This document shows, one piece after another, positions 7,482-15,461 of a stretch of DNA of 38,016 bases (position 1 is the stretch's first letter; each line of letters begins with the position of its first letter). The DNA is from Actinomycetota bacterium (GTDB taxonomy: Bacteria > Actinomycetota > Nitriliruptoria > Nitriliruptorales > Nitriliruptoraceae): assembly GCA_017852335.1 (NCBI GenBank), contig JAFMLG010000013.1, forward strand, positions 1 to 38,016, written 5' to 3'. Both the position numbers and the translations under genes were made by a program. The notes under the pieces were generated by a model. The model was given only the letters and a program-made list of their open reading frames with translations, was not told where the DNA came from and ran no database searches.

Positions 7482-8990
7482 ATGTCCCCCCACACCGACG
7501 AGGCCCCCGCCACGCCCGCCCGCGGCGGCGGCGCCAGCGGGATCCCCCAGACGGACCTGCGACCGCTCGACGTCGCGCTGCCGCGGCTCGACGACGACCC
7601 GCTCCGCTTCCCCGGCTACCCCGAGAAGCTCGCGGCCGTCCGCGCCAACGGCGACGTCCACGCGGTCGACGTGGGGCTGCTCGACCTCGGCGGCCTCGAC
7701 GTCGTCGTGGCCCGCGGACGCTTCGACGTCCTCGCCGGGTCGATGGGCCGGACGCACGGCACCTACATCGCGACCGCGCTCGCGCGCGCCCGCGAGCTGC
7801 GGCTGCCGTTCGTCGCGCTGACCTCGTCCGGCGGCGCGCGGATGCAGGAGGGGATGCTCTCCCTGGTGCAGATGAGCCGGGCCGCGGAGGGGATCCGTGC
7901 CCTCCGGGAGGCCGGCGTCCCGGCGCTCACCCATCTCGGCGATCCGACCACCGGCGGCGTGTTCGCCTCCTACGGCTCGCTCGCCGACGTGCTGCTCGCC
8001 GACCCGTCGGCGACGGTCGGGTTCGCCGGACCGCGCGTCGTCGAGGCGGCCACGGGCGAGGTCGTCGGGACCGACAGCCACACCGGCGCGGCCGCCCATG
8101 CGGCCGGCCTCGTGGACGGCCTCGCCGCGCCGCACGAGGCGCGCGCACGCCTCGCGGCCTGGGTCGCCCTCGTCCACCCGGCCGTGCGGAACGGCGCGCT
8201 ACCCGACGCGTCGCCGACCGACCACGCGCCGGTCGCGATGTCGGCGAGGGAGGCCGTCGAGCGCACCCGCGCCGAGGACCGGCCGACCGCCCGGGACCTG
8301 CTGCGCGACGCGTTCGACGCGCACGAGGAGCTGTCCGGCGACCGGGCCGGCGGCGTCGACGCCGTGGCGGTCGCCGCGGTCGCCCGGCTCGGTGGCCGCA
8401 GCGTCATGGTCGTCGGCTTCGACCGCTCCGCGGTCGGCATCCACGGCCGGCGCGGCATGCCGGGCCCGGCCGGGTTCCGCGTGGTCCGCCGCGGGCTCGA
8501 GCTCGCGCGCCGGTGGGGGCTGCCGGTCGTCTCGCTGGTCGACACGCGCGGCGCCGATCCGAGCCCGGCGTCCGAGCGCGGCGGCGTCGCGCAGGCGATC
8601 GCCGAGACGTTCGTGGCCCTGCTCGCCGTGCCGACGCCGACGATCGGCGTGATCGTCGGCGAGGGCGGCTCCGGGGGCGCGCTGGCGCTGGCCAGCTCCG
8701 ACCGTCTGCTCATGCAGGAGGACACGTTCCTGACCGTGATCTCCCCCGAGGGGGCGGCGACGATCCTGCATCGGGACCCGGCCCGCGCGTCCGAGGTGAT
8801 CGGTCACCTGCGGCCGACGGCGACCGAGCTGACGGCGCAGGGGGTCGTCGACGGGATCCTGCCCGGTCCGACCACCGCCGGACCGGAGCGGGCGGCGCGG
8901 GCCCTGCGCGAGCGGCTCGCCCTCGAGCTGCGCGCGCTCGACGTGGACCCGGACCGCCCCGCCCGCCGGCGCCGCCGCTACGGCGCGTAG
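7482..8990 (+). CDS. Fused AccD-AccA-type acetyl-CoA carboxylase carboxyltransferase
   Basis: A 502-residue protein joining both carboxyltransferase halves. The N-terminal crotonase domain (about 40-260) carries the AccD-like FDVLAGSMG, FVALTSSGGARMQEG and HLGDPTTGGVFASYGSLADV. The C-terminal domain (about 290-480) carries AccA-like HGRRGMPGPAGFRVVRRGLELA, LVDTRGADPSPASERGGVAQAI, GEGGSGGALALASSDRLLMQED and VISPEGAATILHRD. It would move a carboxyl group from carboxybiotin to acyl-CoA. The four-cysteine zinc ribbon of bacterial AccD is missing, and I find no cysteine in the whole protein. No biotin carboxylase or carrier gene is nearby, so those partners must be elsewhere. ATG 7482 follows GGAG; its end overlaps the convergent coxE-like gene by 13 bases. 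Confidence 0.85.
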   Translation: MSPHTDEAPATPARGGGASGIPQTDLRPLDVALPRLDDDPLRFPGYPEKLAAVRANGDVHAVDVGLLDLGGLDVVVARGRFDVLAGSMGRTHGTYIATALARARELRLPFVALTSSGGARMQEGMLSLVQMSRAAEGIRALREAGVPALTHLGDPTTGGVFASYGSLADVLLADPSATVGFAGPRVVEAATGEVVGTDSHTGAAAHAAGLVDGLAAPHEARARLAAWVALVHPAVRNGALPDASPTDHAPVAMSAREAVERTRAEDRPTARDLLRDAFDAHEELSGDRAGGVDAVAVAAVARLGGRSVMVVGFDRSAVGIHGRRGMPGPAGFRVVRRGLELARRWGLPVVSLVDTRGADPSPASERGGVAQAIAETFVALLAVPTPTIGVIVGEGGSGGALALASSDRLLMQEDTFLTVISPEGAATILHRDPARASEVIGHLRPTATELTAQGVVDGILPGPTTAGPERAARALRERLALELRALDVDPDRPARRRRRYGA

Positions 8991-10138
8991 GCCCGACGCG
9001 GAGCCGGCGCGACGGCCCTGCCGACGGCGCGTGCCAGCTCCTCGACGCTCGCGAGGTCGTGGCCGGGGAGCAGCACGTCCACGTGCGCGAGCGCTGCGGC
9101 GAGCCCGCGCTGCGTGGGTGCGAACGCGTCGTCGCCCGCGAGCGGCGTGACCCAGATCAGCCGGTGGCAGCGTCGGCGCAGCGCCCCGGCCGCGCGACCC
9201 AGCAGCGCCGGGTCGCCGCGCTCGAGCCCGTCGGAGCAGACGACGACGACCGCGCCGCGCAGCACGCCGCGGGGTCCGTGCTCGCGGACGAGCGCGTCGA
9301 GGCTGGCCCCGATCCGGGTCCCGCCGTCCCAGTCGACGACCGCCGACGCGGCCGCGACCAGCGCCGCGTCCGGGTCGCGGCGGTCGAGCAGCCGCGTCAG
9401 CCGCGTCAGCCGCGAGCCGAACGCGAAGACCTCGACCGCGGCTCGGTCGCGTCCGCCGGCGGTCCGCCGGGCGGCCAGGGCGAAGCCGAGGAGCGCGCGG
9501 GCTGCGGGGGCCATCGAGCCGGAGACGTCGAGGACCACCACCAGCGGACGCCGCCGTAGGTCGGGTGCGCGCAGCACGGGGTCGATGACCTCCCCGAGCC
9601 CGGCGACGGCGCGGTCGAGGCTGCGACCGAGGTCGAGCTCCCCCCGCCGCGAGGGCCGGCGGCGGCGCGACCGACGCCGGGGGGTGGTGACGCGGAGCTC
9701 CGCGAGCGCCCGCTGGACGGCCGCGCGCTCCCCCGGTCCGAGCGCGTCGAAGCGCCGGGTCCGCAGCCGCTCCCGCGCGGAGGCGTGCCGCCCGGCGACG
9801 AGACTCGCGTCCGGCGCCGCGGGCGCGCCCGGGCGGTCGACCGCGGCGTCGAGACCACCGGCGTCCGGCCGGGACGGGACCGCGACCGGGGGCAGCGGCC
9901 GCGGTGGCGGGCCGGCGAGATCGCCGAGGCGGTCGAACGCGGCCAGCCCGGCCGGGTCGCTCACGAGGGTGACGCGTCCGACGCGGCGGCGGAGGGGGGC
10001 GTCGGTGGCGGCGTCGAGCAGGCGGAGCCCGCGCACGCAGGCCAGGACCTGGCCCGCGGTCACGACCACGCCGTCGGCGCGGAGCCGGCGCGCCACCGCC
10101 AGCGTCCAGGCGGTCGCGGGATCGGTCGGCTCAGCCAC
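8978..10138 (-). CDS. coxE: VWA-domain protein, CoxE-like molybdoenzyme maturation factor
   Basis: A 386-residue protein. A conserved N-terminal region (FDALGPGERAAVQRALAEL about 130-148) is followed by a basic patch RRRSRRRRPSRRGELDLGRSLDRAV. Then comes a von Willebrand A domain with the MIDAS DxSxS at Asp204-Ser206-Ser208 in LVVVLDVSGSMA, and DWDGGTRIGASLDALV further on. CoxE works with the AAA+ ATPase CoxD in loading sulfur and copper into the active site of CO dehydrogenase, and homologues serve related molybdenum hydroxylases. Its GTG start overlaps the CoxD-like gene by eight bases. It contains a short repeat coding RLTRLTRLL at about 9385-9410. It is the last gene of the leftward hyu operon. 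Confidence 0.8.
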   Translation of the reverse strand: MAEPTDPATAWTLAVARRLRADGVVVTAGQVLACVRGLRLLDAATDAPLRRRVGRVTLVSDPAGLAAFDRLGDLAGPPPRPLPPVAVPSRPDAGGLDAAVDRPGAPAAPDASLVAGRHASARERLRTRRFDALGPGERAAVQRALAELRVTTPRRRSRRRRPSRRGELDLGRSLDRAVAGLGEVIDPVLRAPDLRRRPLVVVLDVSGSMAPAARALLGFALAARRTAGGRDRAAVEVFAFGSRLTRLTRLLDRRDPDAALVAAASAVVDWDGGTRIGASLDALVREHGPRGVLRGAVVVVCSDGLERGDPALLGRAAGALRRRCHRLIWVTPLAGDDAFAPTQRGLAAALAHVDVLLPGHDLASVEELARAVGRAVAPAPRRAYAP

Positions 10139-11129
10139 CGAGGTGGGGTCCCAGCGCCGCGCGGACCCGCTCGAGGTCCTCGTGGTCCTTGACGACCACG
10201 CCCAGCGCCTCGGCGAGCAGCCCGAGCCGCCGGTCGCGCGCTCCGGGGTCGGTGTTCGCGCCGGTGCCGGTGCCGGTGCCGGCGCCCGCGCCCGCGCCGG
10301 CGCTCGCGCCGGTGCTCGCGCCGCCGTCGAGCGAGGCGAGCACGCGCGCCCAGTCGACCGTCTCCGCCGGTCCCGGTGGCTTGTAGAGGTCGAGGGCGCG
10401 CAGGCGGGCGACGACCTCGGTGACGAGCCCGACCACGTCCGCCGGGACGTCGGGGGCGCGCAGCGCGACGATGCGGGCCTCGCGCTCCGCGTCGGGCAGG
10501 TCGATCCAGTGGTAGAGGCATCGGCGCTTGAGCGCGTCGGAGAGCTCGCGGCTGCGGTTCGAGGTCAGCACCACCACCGGCGGCTCGTCGGCGCGGACGG
10601 TGCCGAGCTCGGGGATGCTGACCTGGAAGTCGGAGAGGACCTCGAGCAGGAACGCCTCGAACTCCTCGTCGGCGCGGTCGACCTCGTCGATCAGCAGGAC
10701 CACCGCGCGCCCGCCGCGCAGCGCGCGCAGCAGCGGACGCTCGAGGAGGAACCGCTCGGCGTACAGCGACGCCTCGTCGGGGTCGTCGCCCGACGCCTCG
10801 GTGACCCGGAGGTGCAGCAGCTGCCGCGCGTGGTCCCAGGCGTAGAGGGCCTGCGAGCGGTCGATGCCCTCGTGGCACTGCAGCCGCACGAGCTCCGCGC
10901 CGAGGACCGACGCGAGCGCCTTCGCCGCCTCCGTCTTCCCGACCCCGGCGTCCCCCTCGAGCAGGAGCGGCCGTCCGAGGTGCAGCGCGAGGTGCAGCGC
11001 CGTCGCGAGGCCGTCGTCGGCGAGGTAGGCGCGGTCGGCGAGCGCGGCCGCGAGGGCCGCGGGGTCCCGCGGCGCGCCGCCCGCTCCGTTCGCGCCGGAG
11101 CCGGTCGCGCCCGCCCCGGCTCCGCTCAC
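10131..11129 (-). CDS. coxD: MoxR-type AAA+ ATPase, CoxD-like
   Basis: A 332-residue MoxR-family ATPase. Walker A is GDAGVGKT (59-66), Walker B is VVLLIDEVDRAD with Asp148 and Glu149, sensor 1 is VVLTSNRSREL, and the arginine-finger region is LKRRCLYHWIDLPDAERE. ELVRLQCHEGID and ALYAWDHARQLLHLR are characteristic of the CoxD subgroup, which remodels molybdenum hydroxylases together with CoxE. The N-terminus is Gly/Ala-rich, and residues about 265-290 are a low-complexity A/T-G/S linker encoded by a hexamer repeat, which is not usual for the family. Its GTG start overlaps the CoA-transferase stop by four bases, and coxE follows. Confidence 0.85.
   Translation of the reverse strand: MSGAGAGATGSGANGAGGAPRDPAALAAALADRAYLADDGLATALHLALHLGRPLLLEGDAGVGKTEAAKALASVLGAELVRLQCHEGIDRSQALYAWDHARQLLHLRVTEASGDDPDEASLYAERFLLERPLLRALRGGRAVVLLIDEVDRADEEFEAFLLEVLSDFQVSIPELGTVRADEPPVVVLTSNRSRELSDALKRRCLYHWIDLPDAEREARIVALRAPDVPADVVGLVTEVVARLRALDLYKPPGPAETVDWARVLASLDGGASTGASAGAGAGAGTGTGTGANTDPGARDRRLGLLAEALGVVVKDHEDLERVRAALGPHLGG
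10261..10320. repeat. Ten tandem degenerate hexamers inside coxD
   Basis: Exactly ten units of six bases follow each other, with the pattern C-(C/T)-(G/C)-G-(T/C)-G: three CCGGTG, then mixed CCGGCG, CCCGCG, CTCGCG and CCGGTG. Read on the minus strand they encode alternating (Ala/Thr)-(Gly/Ser) dipeptides, forming a flexible linker in the CoxD-like ATPase. Six is a multiple of three, so gain or loss of units would keep the frame. Confidence 0.8.
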
Positions 11130-12301
11130 CCCGCCTCCGGTCCCCCACCGGCACCGAGGAGGTCCTGGTGCTCACCGAGCAGCGGCGGGGGCGTCACGGT
11201 AGGCCGCCCCGAGCGGCCCCACACGACGGGCGGGCCGGGCAGCCGCATCGCGCCCAGCCGCGGGTGCACCACCTCGTCGACGAGGCCCAGGTGGTGCACC
11301 TGCTCCCAGCCGTAGACCTGGTCGAGGGTCCGGATGCGACCGGCCGGCACCCCGGCGGCCTCGAGGCGCTCCATCCACGTCCCGACGTCGTCCGCGGCGA
11401 GGGCGGCGGTGATGCGGGCCTCGAGCGCGTCGACGCGTTCGCGGCGGTCGCGGTTCGTCGCGAGGCCGGGCTCCTCGGGGTCGATCCCGACCAGCGGGGC
11501 GAAGCGGCGCCACAGCCCCTCGGATCCGACCGCGATCGTGATCCAGCCGTCGCGGCACCGGAAGCTGCCGTAGGGGGTGATGGTGGGATGGCGGTTCCCC
11601 GACGGCTCGGGGACCTCGCCGGCCATCGTCCACCGGGTGCCCTGGAAGGTGTGCACCGCGACCGCGGCGGCGAGCAGCGAGGTCGTCACGCGCTGGCCGC
11701 GGCCGGAGGTCTCACGCTCGCGCAGCGCGGCGACGACGCCGTAGGCGCCGAACATCCCCGAGAGGATGTCGGTGATCGGCACCCCCATCCGCGTCGGCGG
11801 GCCACCGACGGGACCGGTCAGCGACATCAGGCCCGCCTCGCCCTGCAGGATCTGGTCGAAGCCGGACCGCTCGCCGTCGGGTCCGCCCTCGCCGAAGCCG
11901 GTGATCGAGAGCACCACCAGCCGCGGGTAGCGCTGCGCGAGCGCATCCTCGCCGAGCCCGAGCCGGTCCATGACGCCGGGCCGGAAGTTCTCGACGAGGA
12001 CGTCGGCGTCGGCCACGAGGTCGTGCAGGCGGGCGACGTCACCCTCGTCCTTCAGGTCGAGCGTCACCGACCGCTTGTTCCGGTTGACCGAGAGGAAGTA
12101 TGTGGAGACCGACGCACCGTCGGCCTCGAGGAACGGCGGACCCCATCCGCGCGAGTCGTCACCGCCCTGCGGATGCTCGACCTTGACCACGTCCGCACCG
12201 GCGTCCGCCAGCATCAGGGTCGCGTAGGGACCCGCCAGCGCGCGGGAGAGGTCGACGACCCGGACCCCTGCGAGTGGACCGCCGCCCGGAGCGGCGCTCA
12301 T
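11126..12301 (-). CDS. Family III CoA-transferase (CaiB/BaiF)
   Basis: A 391-residue class III CoA-transferase. GVRVVDLSRALAGPYATLMLADAGADVVKVEHPQGGDD marks the N-terminal Rossmann part, ending with SVNRNKRSVTLDLKDEGD. The expected catalytic Asp is Asp178 in GVPITDILSG, the position that forms the aspartyl-CoA thioester in formyl-CoA transferase. HPTITPYGSFRCRDGWITIAVG and AGVPAGRIRTLDQV are typical of the C-terminal half. It moves CoA between carboxylic acids. ATG 12301 overlaps the hyuB stop as ATGA. In this operon it could activate an acid left over after ring cleavage, such as malonate, but the substrate is not readable. Confidence 0.88.
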   Translation of the reverse strand: MSAAPGGGPLAGVRVVDLSRALAGPYATLMLADAGADVVKVEHPQGGDDSRGWGPPFLEADGASVSTYFLSVNRNKRSVTLDLKDEGDVARLHDLVADADVLVENFRPGVMDRLGLGEDALAQRYPRLVVLSITGFGEGGPDGERSGFDQILQGEAGLMSLTGPVGGPPTRMGVPITDILSGMFGAYGVVAALRERETSGRGQRVTTSLLAAAVAVHTFQGTRWTMAGEVPEPSGNRHPTITPYGSFRCRDGWITIAVGSEGLWRRFAPLVGIDPEEPGLATNRDRRERVDALEARITAALAADDVGTWMERLEAAGVPAGRIRTLDQVYGWEQVHHLGLVDEVVHPRLGAMRLPGPPVVWGRSGRPTVTPPPLLGEHQDLLGAGGGPEAG

Positions 12302-14181
12302 GCCGCCGACGCCGGCCACCCGGGGACCTCGTCGACGTCCGGCCGGTCGCGGCCCTCGGGGTCGAGCGTCGCGTAGCCGGGGCCGCGATCGAAGAACGCG
12401 AGGGGGCCGCGCTCCGCACGCAGGCGAGTCCGCTCCGCCCGCGTCGCGTCGGCGTCCGCGACCGCGTCCTCGTCGCCGCCGGTCAGGACCACGCCGTAGT
12501 CGGAGAGCGCGCCGTCCCGCGACACCTTCCCCCACCGCACGTCCCGCGCGACGAGGTCCGGGTCGCGGTCCAGCGGGTCGCCCCACCCGCCGCCGCCCGT
12601 CGTGCGGATGCGCACGACCTGCCCGGCGCGGATCGGCTCGTCGTCGACGAGGCCCTCGAGGTCGCGCTCCTCCGGACCACCCGGGTCGACGGTGACCCGG
12701 AACGGTCGCCCGGCCCGCCCGCCCTTGACCCCCCAGCAGGCGAGGATCGAGCGGTCGGCGATGGACATGAACGAGGCGTCCTCGAGCATCCGGATGTGCT
12801 TCTCGTACCCGAGGCCGCCGCGGAACGTGCCGGGACCGCCCGAGTCCCGCGCCAGCGCGAGGCGTTCGACGAGGAACGGGAACCGCGACTCGGTGAACTC
12901 GGTCGGCAGGTTGCGGGAGTCCGGGACGACGTGGATGGTGTCCTCCCCGTCGCCCCAGGGCCGACCGCCGGAGCCACCGCCGAGCACCTCGCGCATGAGG
13001 TAGCTCGAGCCGTCCGCGCGCCTCCCGTACACGCCGGTGTAGCGGATCGTCTCCTGGTCGGCGGGCATGTCCCCGCCGACCGCCTTGGCGAGGACCCCGG
13101 CGAAGACGCCGAGCAGGCGGAGGATGACGAAGGTCCGAGCGTTCGTCGGGGCCGGGAACTCCGGGGTCAGCAGCGTGCCCTTCGGCGGGAACCGCATCTC
13201 GATCAGGTCGACGATGCCCTCGTTGACGTCGAGCTCGGCCATGCGCTCGGGTGACCCGGCGAGGTTGCGCAGGATCGGGCCGAGCCACTTCTTCAGGAAG
13301 TTCCCGCCGGCCGCGTCGCCGACGTGGTTGATCGGGCCCTTCGCCTGGGGGCCGGTCCCCGTGAAGTCGAGGACGAGCCGGTCCGGCTCGCGCGTCAGCG
13401 TGATCCTCTGGCGGTGGAGCATCGGCTCGTCCACGCCGTCGTGCTCCGCGTAGTCCTCCCAGACCCAGGTGCCCTCGGGGATGCGGGAGAGGACCTCGCG
13501 GCGGAACGTCTCGGCCGTGCTCGCGATGATCGCGTCGAACGCCGCCTCGACCGTGGCCCGCCCGTACCGCGCGAAGAGGTCCGCGAGCCGGGCCGCACCC
13601 ATCCGGCAGGCCGAGGCCTCGGCGTCGAGGTCCCCCGCCAGCGAGTCGGGCATCCGGGAGTTGCGCGTCATGATGGTCAGTGCCGCGCGGTTGGGCTCGC
13701 CGCGGTCCCAGAGCTTGATCGGAGGGACCATCAGGCCCTCCTCGAACACGCTGCGCGCGCCGGACGGCATCGATCCCGGCACGGCGCCGCCGATGTCGTC
13801 GTGGTGCCCGAAGGCCTGGACGTACGCGACGACCTCGCCCTCGTGGTGGACGGGGACGGTGACGCAGAGGTCCGGGAGGTGACCGATCCCGCCCTCCGAC
13901 AGGTAGACGTCGTTGTGGAAGTAGACGTCGCCGGGGTTCATCGTCGCGGGCGGGAAGTCCCGGACGATCGGGTGCACCAGCGCCGAGTAGGACCGCCCGG
14001 TCAGCTTGCGCAGCGCCCGGTCGTGCAGGCCCGCCCGGTAGTCGTGCGCGTCGCGGATCATCGGGGAGCGCGACGTGCGCGCGATGGCGTCCTCGACCTC
14101 CTTCTCGATCGAGGCCAGCGTCCCCTGCACGATCTCGACGACGATGGGGTCGACGGCGGCACCGCCGGTGAGCGTGGTCAT
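12298..14181 (-). CDS. hyuB: Hydantoinase B / oxoprolinase family subunit
   Basis: A 627-residue HyuB-type protein, the partner of HyuA in ATP-dependent cyclic amide hydrolases (N-methylhydantoinase, 5-oxoprolinase, caprolactamase) and related carboxylases. Conserved stretches are DPIVVEIVQGTLASIEKEVEDAI at the N-terminus, MNPGDVYFHNDVYLSEGGIGHLPD, FGHHDDIGGAVPGSMPSGA, LVLDFTGTGPQAKGPINHV and FRGGLGYEKHIRMLEDA, then the C-terminal TTGGGGWGDPLDRDP found in nearly all members. The ATG at 14181 follows a GGAGGAG site and overlaps the preceding stop as ATGA. Normally hyuB follows hyuA directly; here a deaminase-like gene sits between them. Confidence 0.9.
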   Translation of the reverse strand: MTTLTGGAAVDPIVVEIVQGTLASIEKEVEDAIARTSRSPMIRDAHDYRAGLHDRALRKLTGRSYSALVHPIVRDFPPATMNPGDVYFHNDVYLSEGGIGHLPDLCVTVPVHHEGEVVAYVQAFGHHDDIGGAVPGSMPSGARSVFEEGLMVPPIKLWDRGEPNRAALTIMTRNSRMPDSLAGDLDAEASACRMGAARLADLFARYGRATVEAAFDAIIASTAETFRREVLSRIPEGTWVWEDYAEHDGVDEPMLHRQRITLTREPDRLVLDFTGTGPQAKGPINHVGDAAGGNFLKKWLGPILRNLAGSPERMAELDVNEGIVDLIEMRFPPKGTLLTPEFPAPTNARTFVILRLLGVFAGVLAKAVGGDMPADQETIRYTGVYGRRADGSSYLMREVLGGGSGGRPWGDGEDTIHVVPDSRNLPTEFTESRFPFLVERLALARDSGGPGTFRGGLGYEKHIRMLEDASFMSIADRSILACWGVKGGRAGRPFRVTVDPGGPEERDLEGLVDDEPIRAGQVVRIRTTGGGGWGDPLDRDPDLVARDVRWGKVSRDGALSDYGVVLTGGDEDAVADADATRAERTRLRAERGPLAFFDRGPGYATLDPEGRDRPDVDEVPGWPASAA

Positions 14182-15461
14182 GCGGACTCCTCCGGGCGCG
14201 GTGGCACGTCGAGGACGGTCGTGGTGGTGGTCGTCGCGACGACGCGGCCGCGGGAGACGACGAGGCCAGGCGCCGCGTGGTGGGCGAGGACGTCGACGGG
14301 ACGCTCGAAGGGGTGGAGGAGCAGGTCGGCCCGGCCGCCCTCGACGATCGCCCCGGGGTCCATCCCGAGCACGTCGGCCGCCCGGGTCGAGATGAGGTCG
14401 AAGAGGCGGAGCTGCCGGGCGTCCGAGAGCCATCCGAGGGCGTGCGCGGCGAGGAACGCCACCTCGAGCATCGAGTGGCGACCGAACGGGTAGTACGCGT
14501 CCTCGACGTCGTCCTGGCCGAGCGCGACCGGGACCCCGAGCCGGTCGAACAGCTCGACCGGCAGCCGCAGCGGGCCGGTCTGGGGGTCGGCGACGAAGCC
14601 GAGGCCCGCGTCGCGCGCGAGCGCGGCGAGGCGGCGCTGGGACGGCTCCGCCCACGTGCCGACGGCCCGCGCGTGGCAGGCGACGCCACGGCCGACGAGT
14701 CCGTGGTCGAGCATGGCGAGCGCCAGCATCTCGACGGTCCGCAGGGCCGGGTCCCCCGCGTCGTCGACCAGCATCGCGACCCTCCGTCCGGTCGCGGCCG
14801 CCAGGCCGCAGGCCCAGTCGACGTGGCGCTGCGCGTCCCGGTCGGAGTGCTCGATCCAGGGGATCCCTCCGACGACGTCCGCCCCGAGCCGCAGCGCCTC
14901 CTCGACGAGCTCCGCCGCGCCGGGGTCGCGCACGACCCCGTCCTGCGGGAAGGCGACGATCCGGACGTCGAGGACGTCCCCGAAGCCACGCAGGGCGTCG
15001 AGGACGCCGTGGAGCCCCTCGAGCCCGCCCGTGGTGTCGACGTCGACGAAGGCCTGGAAGCGCAGCACGCCGTGGGCGACGCTCGACTCGAGGACGCGCC
15101 GGACGTTGGGGGCGATCCAGGAGCGGTGGTAGTCGCGCTTGACGGCGCGCGCGACGTCGATCGCCGCCGCGGCACCGCCCATCGCGTCGGCCGTGTACAG
15201 CTCGAGCGCCTCGGGCCCGAGCCGGGGCAGCGAGTGGACCTTGTCGAGGTGGAGGTGGCCGTCGACGAACGCCGGCGTCAGGAGCCGACCGTCGGCCTCG
15301 ACGGTCCGGATCCCGGCCGCCGCGCTCGCCGTGCCGTCACCCCGACCGATCGGCGTCGTCCCCGCCGGAGCGATCCGGGCGATCGTGCCGTCCCTGACCT
15401 CGACGTCGACGACGCGCCCGTCGAGCAGCCGGGCCGCGCGCAGGTCGAGGTCGTGGGTCAC
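14178..15461 (-). CDS. Cytosine deaminase-like amidohydrolase
   Basis: A 427-residue metal-dependent hydrolase of the cytosine deaminase (CodA) type. TPAFVDGHLHLDKVHSLPRLG holds the first metal ligands His69 and His71. IPWIEHSDRDAQRHVDWACGLA and GVACHARAVGTWAEP give further His. The CodA-like strand LGQDDVEDAYYPFGRHSMLEVAFLAAHALG carries the metal-binding Asp and the family's PFG loop. Relatives deaminate cytosine to uracil, creatinine to N-methylhydantoin, or other amino-N-heterocycles. Its GTG start overlaps the hyuA stop and its stop overlaps the hyuB start, so all three are translated together. Making a cyclic ureide for HyuA/HyuB is therefore a natural reading; creatinine or cytosine are both candidates. 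Confidence 0.82.
   Translation of the reverse strand: MTHDLDLRAARLLDGRVVDVEVRDGTIARIAPAGTTPIGRGDGTASAAAGIRTVEADGRLLTPAFVDGHLHLDKVHSLPRLGPEALELYTADAMGGAAAAIDVARAVKRDYHRSWIAPNVRRVLESSVAHGVLRFQAFVDVDTTGGLEGLHGVLDALRGFGDVLDVRIVAFPQDGVVRDPGAAELVEEALRLGADVVGGIPWIEHSDRDAQRHVDWACGLAAATGRRVAMLVDDAGDPALRTVEMLALAMLDHGLVGRGVACHARAVGTWAEPSQRRLAALARDAGLGFVADPQTGPLRLPVELFDRLGVPVALGQDDVEDAYYPFGRHSMLEVAFLAAHALGWLSDARQLRLFDLISTRAADVLGMDPGAIVEGGRADLLLHPFERPVDVLAHHAAPGLVVSRGRVVATTTTTTVLDVPPRPEESA

Noticed and set aside
9385-9410. Possible CRISPR-like or regulatory repeat in coxE
   Set aside because: It is three short copies of a 9-base unit coding RLTRLTRLL inside a gene, with no spacers. It is only a local coding repeat.
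11126-15175. A single 1349-residue minus-strand protein
   Set aside because: Only the last 391 residues (the CoA-transferase) look like a protein family. The upstream part is an out-of-frame reading of hyuB and the deaminase gene, which have their own starts and overlaps.
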